DNA of 64,000 nt from Acidimicrobiales bacterium. Its GTDB lineage: Bacteria; Actinomycetota; Acidimicrobiia; Acidimicrobiales; Iamiaceae. Made by a program: the position numbers and the translations under genes. Shown piece after piece: positions 26,725-35,677 of this stretch. The notes beneath the pieces are model-generated. The model was not told the DNA's origin and ran no database searches. It saw only the letters and a program-made list of their open reading frames with translations. The first letter of the stretch is position 1. The number at the start of each line of letters is the position of its first letter. Location of the stretch: assembly GCA_035547835.1 (NCBI GenBank), contig DASZTW010000008.1, forward strand, positions 1 to 64,000, in the 5' to 3' direction.

Positions 26725-28295
26725 CCGATTCGACCCCGATCATGAACGGCGCGCAGGCGCTCATCCGCACCCTGGTCGGCGCCGGCGTCGACACGTGCTT
26801 CGCCAATCCCGGCACGTCGGAGATGCACTTCGTGGCGGCGCTCGACGACGTGCCCGAGATGCGCGGCGTGCTGGCGCTGTTCGAGGGCGTGGCCACCGGT
26901 GCCGCCGACGGCTACGCCCGCATGGCCGACAAGCCCGCGGCCACCTTGTTGCACCTCGGGCCCGGCCTGGGCAATGGCCTGGCCAACTTGCACAACGCCC
27001 GCCGCGCGCACGTGCCGGTCGTGAACCTCGTGGGCGACCACGCCACGTACCACCACCGCTATGACGCGCCGCTCGAGTCCGACATCGACGGGTTGGCGCG
27101 CAACGTGTCGGGGTGGGTTCGCCACGCCACCCGTCCCGACGACGTGGGTGCCGACGGGGCGGCCGCGGTGGCCGCGGCGGTCGGCCCGCCCGGGCAAGTC
27201 GCCACGCTCGTGTTGCCCGCCGACGTGTGCTGGCTCGACGGCGGCGTCGTGGCGCCGCCACCGGTGCTCCCTGCGCCGCCGCTGGTCCCCGCTGACACGC
27301 TCGAAGCGGCGGCGAAGGCGCTCACCGGCGGCGAGCGCTGCGTGGTGCTGCTCGGTGGCACGGCGTTGCGCGAGCGGTCGTTGCGGGCGGTCGACCGCAT
27401 CGTGCAGGCCACCGGCGCCGCGTTGTTCGCCGAGGTCTTCCCCACCCGGCTCGAGCGCGGCGCCGGGCTGCCGGCGATCGACCGGCTCGGATACCTGGCC
27501 GAGTTCGCGACCGCGCAGATCGGCGACGCCCGGCACGTGATCCTCGTCGACGCGCCCGAACCCGTCTCGTTCTTCGCGTACCCCGGCAAGCCCAGCCGTC
27601 TGGTGCCGCCCGGTTGCGAGGTGCTCGCGCTGGGCGGACCCGGCACCGACCGGGCCGACGCGCTGGAACGCCTCGCCGATGTCGTGGCGCCAGGCGTCGA
27701 ACCGCGGGTGCAGCCTTCGTCGCGCCCCGACCGACCCACCGGCGCGCTCAACGGCGAGACGGTTGCCGCTGCGGTGGGTGCGCTGTTGCCGGAAGGCGCG
27801 ATCGTGGCTGACGAAGCCAACACCTCGGGATTGTGGGCACCCATGGCCACCGCGGGCGCGCCGCGCCACGACTGGCTGACGCTCACCGGCGGTGCCATCG
27901 GCATGGGCCTGCCGTTGGCGACGGGGGCGGCGGTCGCCTGTCCCGATCGCAAAGTGGTGTGCTTCGAAGCCGACGGCAGCGCGATGTACACGCTCCAAGC
28001 GTTGTGGACACAGGCCCGCGAAGGTCTCGACGTCACGACCATCGTGTTCTCGAACCGTTCCTACGCCGTGCTGAACCTCGAGCTGTCGCGGGTCGGTGCC
28101 GAAGCGGGCGGACCAGCCGCCACCGCGATGCTCGACTTGACCAAGCCCGAGCTCGACTTCGTGGAACTGGCCGCCGGCATGGGGGTGCGCGCGACCCGGG
28201 CCACCACCGCGGAGGAGTTCACCTCCGCGCTCGAGCGCGCGCTGGCCGAACCGGGACCCACCTTGTTGGAAGCCGTGGTGCCCAACAGCTTCTGA
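26721..28295 (+). CDS. Thiamine-diphosphate enzyme (acetolactate synthase/benzoylformate decarboxylase-like)
   Basis: A 524-residue ThDP enzyme. The N-terminal Pyr domain has VDTCFANPGTSEMHFVAAL and the catalytic Glu in VLALFEGVATGAADGYARM. The C-terminal PP domain has LTGGAIGMGLPLATGAAVA and the cofactor motif EADGSAMYTLQALWTQAREGLDVTTIVFSNRSYAVLN. It is shorter than true acetolactate synthases and has no small subunit beside it. With the coupled oxidase it could decarboxylate or ligate a 2-oxo acid such as glyoxylate or an aryl-glyoxylate. The GTG start overlaps the preceding stop by four bases. Confidence 0.85.
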   Translation: MTDSTPIMNGAQALIRTLVGAGVDTCFANPGTSEMHFVAALDDVPEMRGVLALFEGVATGAADGYARMADKPAATLLHLGPGLGNGLANLHNARRAHVPVVNLVGDHATYHHRYDAPLESDIDGLARNVSGWVRHATRPDDVGADGAAAVAAAVGPPGQVATLVLPADVCWLDGGVVAPPPVLPAPPLVPADTLEAAAKALTGGERCVVLLGGTALRERSLRAVDRIVQATGAALFAEVFPTRLERGAGLPAIDRLGYLAEFATAQIGDARHVILVDAPEPVSFFAYPGKPSRLVPPGCEVLALGGPGTDRADALERLADVVAPGVEPRVQPSSRPDRPTGALNGETVAAAVGALLPEGAIVADEANTSGLWAPMATAGAPRHDWLTLTGGAIGMGLPLATGAAVACPDRKVVCFEADGSAMYTLQALWTQAREGLDVTTIVFSNRSYAVLNLELSRVGAEAGGPAATAMLDLTKPELDFVELAAGMGVRATRATTAEEFTSALERALAEPGPTLLEAVVPNSF

Positions 28296-28467
28296 CACGA
28301 CGGCGCCGCCGGGTCGGAACGCGCCCCGCCCCGGACGTGGCCGGTTCAGGACGCGCCCGGCGCCGGACGTGGCGGTTCAGGACGTGGGCGGCGCCGCCGG
28401 GCCGGTTCCGGACGTGGGCGGCTCCGGACGTGGCCGGCTCCGGACGCGCCCGGCTCCGGACGTGGCT
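28296..28467. repeat. Degenerate GGACGTGGCCGG-type repeat
   Basis: The convergent spacer holds about ten loosely spaced copies of a 10-14 base motif (CCGGACGTGGCCGG, CAGGACGTGGGCGG and variants). It reaches the 3' end of the SufR-like gene. No gene and no canonical terminator. Confidence 0.6.
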
Positions 28468-29187
28468 TCAGGACGTGGCCGGTTCGGGCGACGCTTCCAA
28501 CTCGACCGGTTTCGGCGGTGCCATGTGGCCGTGCAGCTGGCAGTGGCCCCGCATCGGGTCGTGGGGTACCAACTCGTCGACTTGGAGACCGCCGACTTCG
28601 TCGGCCACCCCGTAGGCCATCCCGAGGTGGAGGTTGCACACCGTGTCGGGATCGGCGGCCGCGCTCGACGCGAAGGGACAGGCCTGCAGCTCGACCTCGA
28701 ACCGTTCGCCTCGATGGCGGATCTGCGGTTCGAAGCCCTGCCGGGCCATCTCTTCAACGAGGTCGTCGACCGCGGTGGCCGCCGTCGACGGCGGCGCGCC
28801 GAGCCGGCGCGGTCGGACTGCCCGTCGGCCGACCTCGATGGGGGAGTCGCCGCTGCGGATGATCTCGGTGAGCAACAGCGACAGGCGTTCATAGGGTCCA
28901 CCCGCGCCCCATCGGGCGTCGGCGGCGGGGCCCACCGAGTAGCGCAGCCGGGGGCGCCCCCGCCCGGTCGATGGCGCTTTGCCTTCGACGACCAGGTCGG
29001 CTTCGACCAGCTTGGCCAAGTGCTGGCGGATCGCGTTGTGGTGGACCTCGAGATGCTCGGTGAGCTCCGCGATGTCGACCGGCCGATCGGTGTCACGGAG
29101 GTAGCAGAAGATCGCGTAGCGCGTGGGGTCGCCGAGCGCCTTGGCCTGGCGTTGCAGCGCGGCCGCGCCGGCCGCCGGTGCGGTCAC
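28468..29187 (-). CDS. SufR-like iron-sulfur transcriptional regulator
   Basis: A 239-residue protein from the GTG at 29187, which overlaps the globin stop by four bases (GTGA). The N-terminal winged helix (RQAKALGDPTRYAIFCYLRDTD...HHNAIRQHLAKLVEADLVVE) is followed by a C-terminal region with Cys170 (ACPF), Cys184 (VCNLH) and Cys216 (GHCQLH). SufR family members use such Cys to bind an Fe-S cluster and repress suf genes when clusters are plentiful. Its transcription unit is divergent from sufBCDT, and both promoters share a dyad. The last residues fall in a simple-repeat zone. Confidence 0.85.
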   Translation of the reverse strand: MTAPAAGAAALQRQAKALGDPTRYAIFCYLRDTDRPVDIAELTEHLEVHHNAIRQHLAKLVEADLVVEGKAPSTGRGRPRLRYSVGPAADARWGAGGPYERLSLLLTEIIRSGDSPIEVGRRAVRPRRLGAPPSTAATAVDDLVEEMARQGFEPQIRHRGERFEVELQACPFASSAAADPDTVCNLHLGMAYGVADEVGGLQVDELVPHDPMRGHCQLHGHMAPPKPVELEASPEPATS

Positions 29188-29684
29188 CGCCCTACCGCCC
29201 TGGTCGGTGCCGACACCGGCATGCCGTTCGCTGGTCCGCCGCCGGCCGAGGCGCCGTACTCGATCGACTCCGGGATCGCGACCGGCGCGTCGAGGAACTG
29301 GTTGCTGTGCACCCTCGCAACATTGCACGCCAGCGCGACAGCGCGCTCGGCGTTGGGTCCGGACCACCCGCCGCGCACGGTCTGTTCGAACAGCGTGAGC
29401 CACCGCAAGAAGTGCGCGTCGGTGAACGAGCGCTGCTGGTGGACTTCCTTGTGGGCGCGGAACGGGTTGCCCGCGTAGCCTTGGATCCCGAGCAGGGCTC
29501 GGCACCAGAACGCGGTCAACTTCTCGAGGTGCTCGGGCCAGTCGACTTGGGCCACGTCGTTGAACAACGGGCCCAGAATCGGGTCGAGATCGACGTCCCC
29601 GTAGAATCGAGTGACCATCTCCGCGATCTGGCCGGGGTCGTCGAGGTCTCGGCAAGGAACGGGAGGCTGTGCGTGCACCGCCAT
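29184..29684 (-). CDS. Group III truncated hemoglobin
   Basis: A 166-residue globin using the ATG at 29684; a GTG at 29678 fits a leaderless start better. The diagnostic region is FWCRALLGIQGYAGNPFRAHKEV followed by TDAHFLRWLTLFEQTVRGGWSGPNAERAV, carrying the proximal His and conserved Trp. These heme proteins bind O2 or NO and are linked to nitrosative or oxidative stress. Coupling to a SufR-like gene and divergence from suf suggest protection or sensing for Fe-S clusters. The C-terminal tail (about 25 residues) is Gly/Ala/Pro-rich. Confidence 0.85.
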   Translation of the reverse strand: MAVHAQPPVPCRDLDDPGQIAEMVTRFYGDVDLDPILGPLFNDVAQVDWPEHLEKLTAFWCRALLGIQGYAGNPFRAHKEVHQQRSFTDAHFLRWLTLFEQTVRGGWSGPNAERAVALACNVARVHSNQFLDAPVAIPESIEYGASAGGGPANGMPVSAPTRAVGR

Positions 29685-29685
29685 A

Positions 29686-29714
29686 TTTGTAGCGAACAGC
29701 GGAGAAATAAGCAA
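29686..29714 (-). promoter_or_regulatory. Promoter of the globin-sufR unit
   Basis: On the minus strand TTGCTT (29714-29709) and TACAAA (29691-29686) are separated by exactly 17 bases. The expected start is near 29678-29680, giving a leaderless or nearly leaderless message. The -35 box overlaps the dyad at 29712-29727. Confidence 0.6.
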
Positions 29715-29727
29715 CGTCCCGGCGTTG
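29712..29727. promoter_or_regulatory. Candidate SufR operator between divergent promoters
   Basis: CAACG-TCCCGG-CGTTG is a perfect dyad whose left arm overlaps the minus-strand -35 box and whose right arm overlaps the plus-strand -35 box. It contains CAAC...GTTG, which recalls the inverted repeat reported for cyanobacterial SufR, though the spacer differs. One bound dimer could block both promoters. Confidence 0.6.
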
Positions 29728-29753
29728 TAAATCTCTGTCGCGTGCTGTTAGAA
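29725..29753 (+). promoter_or_regulatory. Promoter of the suf operon
   Basis: TTGTAA (29725-29730) and TTAGAA (29748-29753) are 17 bases apart. The sufB GTG starts 8 bases after the -10 box and there is no Shine-Dalgarno, so a leaderless transcript is likely. Confidence 0.6.
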
Positions 29754-29761
29754 ATGGCGCC

Positions 29762-31200
<1,439 letters not shown>

Positions 31201-31201
<1 letters not shown>

Positions 31202-31947
31202 TGCTGCACATCGAAGGTCTCACCGCGTCGATCGCCGGCCGCAAGATCCTGCAAGGCCTCGACCTCGACATCGCCGCGGGCGAAGTCCACGCAGTGATGG
31301 GCCCCAATGGTGCCGGCAAGAGCACGCTCGCGGCGGTGCTGGCCGGGCGCGACGGTTACGACGTCAGCGGCACCGTCACGTTCGAGGGGGCCGACCTGCT
31401 GGCGCAGCTCCCCGAGGAGCGGGCCGCCGCCGGCGTCTTCCTCGCGTTCCAGTACCCGGTCGAGATCCCCGGCGTGGGCAACACGTACTTCTTGCGCACC
31501 GCCGTGAACGCGGTGCGCGAAGCCCGCGGCCAGGAGACGTATGACGCCCGCGGGTTCCTGAAGGCCGTGCGCGAGCAGATGGCTGCGCTCGGCATCGGCG
31601 ACGAGTTCCTGCGGCGGTCGGTCAACGCCGGCTTCTCCGGCGGGGAGAAGAAGCGCAACGAGGTCCTCCAGATGGCGCTCATGGAGCCGAAGTTCGCCAT
31701 CTGCGACGAGACCGACTCCGGCCTCGACATCGACTCGCTGCGCGTGGTGGCCGAAGGGATCCAACGGCTGCGGACGCCCGAACGGTCCATGCTCGTCATC
31801 ACCCACTACCCGCGCCTGCTCGAGTACGTCGTGCCCGACCACGTGCACGTCCTCGATCAGGGCCGCATCGTGCGCAGCGGCGGTCCGGAGCTCGCTCACG
31901 AGTTGGAGGCGCACGGGTACGGCGACCGCGTCCCGGTCGGTCCATGA
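31201..31947 (+). CDS. sufC: Fe-S assembly ATPase SufC
   Basis: A 248-residue ABC-type ATPase. Walker A GPNGAGKST, Q-loop FLAFQYPVEIPGV, signature FSGGEKKRNEVLQ and Walker B FAICDETDSGLDIDSL (with the Suf-specific ETDSGLD) are present, with His in ITHYPRLL. SufC powers conformational change in the SufBC2D scaffold. It overlaps sufB by one base and sufD by four (ATGA). Confidence 0.97.
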
Positions 31948-33311
31948 CCAAGCCGGCGCCGGCTGCGACCACGGGTTCGGCCGACCCGGCACCCGACGCG
32001 CCCGCCGGCACGTTGGCCGCCGCTGGTTGGCGCCAACAGGCCCGTGCAGAAGTGCGCGCCTGGTTGGGCGTCAACTCGATGCCCACCCGCCACGACGAAG
32101 CGTGGAAGTACACGCCGTTGAAGCGGCTCGAGGAGCACGACGCCGAGCAGCAGGCCGACCCGGTCGCAGCGCCCGACCGCGGCGTGATCGACGAGCTGGC
32201 CGGCTCGCACGGCAGCGTCCGGCTGGTGTTCGTCAACGGGCGCTTTTCCGCCGCCGCCTCCGACGTCGCAGCCGAACCATCGTCGGGTGTGGTGGTCGGC
32301 GCCTTGTCCACGCTGGCTGCCGACGGGTCACCGGCCGCGCGCTCGGTCGAACAGCAGGTGGCGGCCCGCCGGTCGTCCCGCTTCGACGGCTACCAGGCCC
32401 TCAACACCCTGTACAGCCCCGACGCGGCGGTCGTGTGGCTGGCCGAAGGCGCCACGCTCGAGGGTCCCGTCCACATCGTCCACTTGTCGCTCCCGGGCTC
32501 GGCGCCGAGCGCCTCGCACCCCCTCACGTTCGTGTGCGCGGCACCGCGGAGCACCCTGCAGGTCGTCGAGACGTACGCCGGCCTGCCGGGCTTCGGGCTG
32601 GTCAACGCCCGCACGTCGCTCGCGGTGTCGTCGGGTGCGAACGTCACGTACGAGCGGGTGCAGTCGGAGGCTGCCGACACCGTCCACGTCGGGCACACCG
32701 GCGCCGTGCTCGCACGCGACGCCAACTTGCGCACGAGCTCCCTGCAGCTCGGTGGCGACCTCGCCCGCGCCGCGCTCGACGTGGTGCTCGCCGGCGAGGG
32801 TGCCCACGCCGATCTCTCCGGGCTGTACCTGCCCGACGGCGTGCAGCACCTCGACAACGTGGTCACGGTCGACCACGCCGCGTCGCGCACCACCAGCCGC
32901 CAGCTGTACAAGGGCGTGATCGACGACGCCGGCCACGGCTGCTTCACGGGCCACGTGATCGTGCAGGCCGGCACCGCCGCAGTCGACGCCGCGCAGACCA
33001 ACCGCAGCTTGCTGCTCAGCCGCACCGCCCAGACCGACACGCGCCCCTGGCTCGAGATCCTCGCCGACGACGTTCGCTGCTCCCACGGGGCGACCGTCGG
33101 CCGGCTCGACGAAGAGTCGTTGTTCTACCTGCGCGCTCGCGGCATCCCCGAGGCCACCGCCCGCGCCGTCCTGGTCGGCGCCTTCGCCGGCGAGGTGCTC
33201 GACACCATCGCCGTCGAGTCGCTGCGGAACCAGCTCGCGCACGAGATCGCCGCCGCAGGTCACATCCCGCTCGAGGTCCACGGCGAGGTCGACCGCGAGG
33301 TCGGCGAGTGA
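31944..33311 (+). CDS. sufD: Fe-S assembly protein SufD
   Basis: A 455-residue protein. The N-terminus has the RHDEAWKYTPLKRLEEHD segment. The beta-helix core and C-terminus show GHVIVQAGTAAVDAAQTNRSLLLS, DVRCSHGATVGRLDEESLFYLRARGIPEATARAVLVGAFAGEV, the SufB/SufD pattern with the conserved His. It pairs with SufB in the SufBC2D scaffold. The ATG overlaps the end of sufC by four bases and its stop overlaps the next GTG. Confidence 0.95.
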   Translation: MTKPAPAATTGSADPAPDAPAGTLAAAGWRQQARAEVRAWLGVNSMPTRHDEAWKYTPLKRLEEHDAEQQADPVAAPDRGVIDELAGSHGSVRLVFVNGRFSAAASDVAAEPSSGVVVGALSTLAADGSPAARSVEQQVAARRSSRFDGYQALNTLYSPDAAVVWLAEGATLEGPVHIVHLSLPGSAPSASHPLTFVCAAPRSTLQVVETYAGLPGFGLVNARTSLAVSSGANVTYERVQSEAADTVHVGHTGAVLARDANLRTSSLQLGGDLARAALDVVLAGEGAHADLSGLYLPDGVQHLDNVVTVDHAASRTTSRQLYKGVIDDAGHGCFTGHVIVQAGTAAVDAAQTNRSLLLSRTAQTDTRPWLEILADDVRCSHGATVGRLDEESLFYLRARGIPEATARAVLVGAFAGEVLDTIAVESLRNQLAHEIAAAGHIPLEVHGEVDREVGE

Positions 33312-33889
33312 GCCCCGCCGGCCACGACCTGCCCGGCCCGTCCGACGACGGCTGGACCGAGGTCATCCGCCACTGCGTCGCGGTCACGGTCCCCGACGGC
33401 GACCGCATCGTGTTGGTGCCCGGCACCAAAGTCGAGGTGCTCCAACGTATGGGCGACAGCTGCACGGTCCGCAACGAGTACGGCCACCTGCTGCGCGTGG
33501 GCGGAGCGGACTTCGATGCGATCGGGCTCGAAGCCTCCGAGCGGGCGGTGATGATCTCCGGCGCGTCGTCCGGGCCGTTCGAGATGGACGCCGTCACCGC
33601 CGCGCTGCACACCGTGTACGACCCCGAGATCCCCGTGAGCATCGTGGACCTCGGTCTGATCTACCGGTGCGACGAGATCGTCGACGGCGACGGCAAGCGC
33701 CGCATCGAGATCGACATGACCATGACCTCGCCCGGCTGCGGCATGGGCGACATCTTGTGCGACGACGCGGCGCGGGTGGTGCGGGCCGTCCCCGGCGTCG
33801 ACGACGTGGTCATCAACCTCGTCTTCGATCCGCCCTGGGGCCTCGACCGCATGACCGAAGAGGTCCGCCTCGAGCTCGGCCTGCTGTAG
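33308..33889 (+). CDS. sufT: SufT-like Fe-S maturation protein (DUF59/MIP18)
   Basis: A 193-residue protein. An N-terminal SufT-specific beta part (VIRHCVAVTVPDGDRIVLVPGTKVEVLQRMGDSCTVRN) precedes a DUF59 domain: ALHTVYDPEIPVSIVDLGLIY, then MTMTSPGCGMGDILCDDAARVV with the conserved Cys, and LVFDPPWGLDRMTEEVRLELGL. DUF59 proteins help transfer Fe-S clusters to targets. The GTG overlaps the sufD stop (GTGA). No sufS or sufU follows. Confidence 0.93.
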   Translation: MSPAGHDLPGPSDDGWTEVIRHCVAVTVPDGDRIVLVPGTKVEVLQRMGDSCTVRNEYGHLLRVGGADFDAIGLEASERAVMISGASSGPFEMDAVTAALHTVYDPEIPVSIVDLGLIYRCDEIVDGDGKRRIEIDMTMTSPGCGMGDILCDDAARVVRAVPGVDDVVINLVFDPPWGLDRMTEEVRLELGLL

Positions 33890-33908
33890 AGGGCGGTTGG
33901 AGGCGGGC

Positions 33909-34370
33909 GTGGGCACGGTCGTGGTGGCGGTCCACCTGCTCGCGGTGAGCACGTGGGTCGGGAGCATGGTCACGATCGCCGTGTTCGCCCGGGCCAGCCG
34001 CAAGCTGCTCGACGACCGGTCACGGGTGGCGCTGTTCGCCTCGGTCGGGCGAACCTTCGCGGTGGTCGGTCCGGTGGCGCTGGCGGTGTCGCTCGCGACG
34101 GGCCTGATCATGGCCGGCGTGCCCTCCGAGTGGCGCCCGACGGTGTGGGCGGCGGGCGCCCTCGGCGCCGCCACGATCGTGGTGGCCGTCGTCGCCATGC
34201 GCCAGGCTCATCGCATGACGGGCCTCCGTCGACGGCTCGCCGAGTCCGGCGAAGGCGCCGAGGCCGTTGCCCGCGGCGCCCGTGCAGCCGATGGTCTGCG
34301 TGGTCTGCTGGGCCTGCTGACCCTGGCAGCCCTGGTGGTCGAAGCCGCCGCCGTCGTCGCAACCCACTGA
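33909..34370 (+). CDS. Small membrane protein, CopD/DUF2269-like
   Basis: A 153-residue protein; the GTG start follows GGAGGCG. Four hydrophobic helices are predicted: VVVAVHLLAVSTWVGSMVTIAVF, TFAVVGPVALAVSLATGLIMAG, TVWAAGALGAATIVVAVVAM and LLGLLTLAALVVEAAAVV. The early HLLAVSTWVGSM motif resembles CopD-type membrane proteins, where the His can be a metal or heme ligand. It begins 19 bases after sufT and may be in the same operon. Function not established. Confidence 0.75.
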   Translation: MGTVVVAVHLLAVSTWVGSMVTIAVFARASRKLLDDRSRVALFASVGRTFAVVGPVALAVSLATGLIMAGVPSEWRPTVWAAGALGAATIVVAVVAMRQAHRMTGLRRRLAESGEGAEAVARGARAADGLRGLLGLLTLAALVVEAAAVVATH

Positions 34371-34395
34371 CGAGTGTCCCCCGTCGTCAATCCCT

Positions 34396-34440
34396 GCTGT
34401 GAGCACTTGGCCACCTCCCAGGTGGCCAAGTGCTCACAGC
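34396..34440. repeat. Dispersed palindrome family 1, copy c (perfect)
   Basis: A 45-bp palindrome with perfect 21-base arms around the loop CCC. It sits between the convergent ends of the membrane protein gene and larC, so it could act as a bidirectional terminator. Shares GCTGTGAGCACTTGGCCACC with copies near 22.4 and 48.3 kb. Confidence 0.95.
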
Positions 34441-34459
34441 TCGGGGTTGTTGGGGTTGG

Positions 34460-35677
34460 TCAGGACGCGGGGTCGGCGGGCCCTTCGTCGTGAGAGTGGT
34501 CGTGGCCGTGGGTGTGGGTGCGGGCCCGCCAGGCGGACTCGGCGTCGGACAGCACCTCGCGCACGGGGCGCCCGGACCGGGTCGCAGCCCGCGCCGCGTC
34601 GTCGAACTCGGCTTTCACCCGACCCGGCGACACCTTCACCCGGATCGGCGCGCCGTCGACGTCGACTTCGTCGATGGCACGCGTCTCGGGCCAGCGCTCG
34701 AGTCGCTGGCCCCGCACGCCCAGGCTCCCGGTCTCGGCGGTCAGCACGGACGAGATCTGGCGGGCCAGCGCAACGTCGGCCAACGCGCTGACGGTGTGGG
34801 CGGGCCGGCCCTTCTTCATGAGGATCGGGGTGATCCACGCGTCGTGCGCGCCGGCTTCGAGGAGCGCAGCGACGGCGTGGGCGAGGACTTCGCCCGTGGC
34901 GTCGTCGACGTTGGCCTCGAGCAGGACCACCGGCTGGCCGTCGACCAGCGCCCCGTCGCCCGCCGGATCGCCGATCACGACCTGCAAGAGGTTGGGTCGT
35001 CCGTCGATCTCGCGGCTACCGGCGCCGAACCCCGTGGCTCGGATCGTCAGCGGCGGCAGCGGGCCCCATCCGGTGGCGAGCGTGGCGACCAGCGCGGCTC
35101 CGGTCGGCGTCGTGAGCTCGAAGGGGACTTCGATGCCGCGGACCGGTGCGTCGCGCAGCAGCTCGACGACGGCCGGGGCCGGGTTCGGAAGGAGGCCGTG
35201 CGCCGCCCGGACCATCCCGATGCCGTGGGTCACCGGGCTCGACCACACCTCGTCGATGTCGAGCAGCTCCAGCGCTGCGCAAGTGCCGACCACGTCGACG
35301 ATCGCGTCGATCCCGCCGACTTCGTGGAAGTGGACTTGGCTGGCGGGCTTGCGGTGGAGCCGGCCTTCGGCTTCGGCCAGCCGGTGGAACACCGCCAGCG
35401 CCCGCGTGCGGACCCGGTCGGGCAGGCGTGCTTCTTCGACCAGCGCGGTGATGTGGCCGGCCGTGCGCACGACCGACGTCTCCTCGGCCTGCACGTGGAC
35501 CTTCGTGCCGGCGATGCCGCACCGCAGCACGGGCTCCGCGGTCAGCTCCCAGCCGGGCACCGGCAGCCGCTCGCACAGCGCACGCACTTCGTCGAGGTCG
35601 GCGCCGGCGTCGACGAGGGCGCCGAGGGCCATGTCGCCGGCGATCCCCGAAAAGCAGTGGAACCAGGCCGTGGTCAC
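34460..35677 (-). CDS. larC: Nickel-pincer cofactor biosynthesis protein LarC
   Basis: A 405-residue LarC using the GTG at 35677, which overlaps the larB stop by four bases. Family landmarks: N-terminal WFHCFSGIAGDMALGALVDAGA, VHFHEVGGIDAIVDVVGTCAAL, PFELTTPTGAALVATLATGWGPLP and ANVDDATGEVLAHAVAALLEAGAHDAWITPILMKKGRP. LarC inserts nickel into the pyridinium dithiocarboxylate made by LarB and LarE, giving the cofactor of lactate racemase-type enzymes. The His-rich tail (HTHGHDHSHDEG) may bind nickel. LarE and LarA are not in the window. Confidence 0.93.
   Translation of the reverse strand: MTTAWFHCFSGIAGDMALGALVDAGADLDEVRALCERLPVPGWELTAEPVLRCGIAGTKVHVQAEETSVVRTAGHITALVEEARLPDRVRTRALAVFHRLAEAEGRLHRKPASQVHFHEVGGIDAIVDVVGTCAALELLDIDEVWSSPVTHGIGMVRAAHGLLPNPAPAVVELLRDAPVRGIEVPFELTTPTGAALVATLATGWGPLPPLTIRATGFGAGSREIDGRPNLLQVVIGDPAGDGALVDGQPVVLLEANVDDATGEVLAHAVAALLEAGAHDAWITPILMKKGRPAHTVSALADVALARQISSVLTAETGSLGVRGQRLERWPETRAIDEVDVDGAPIRVKVSPGRVKAEFDDAARAATRSGRPVREVLSDAESAWRARTHTHGHDHSHDEGPADPAS

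Noticed and set aside
26721-28295. Biosynthetic acetolactate synthase (ilvB)
   Set aside because: Too short, no ilvN or ilvC beside it, and it is coupled to a GlcD-like oxidase; a catabolic ThDP enzyme is more likely.
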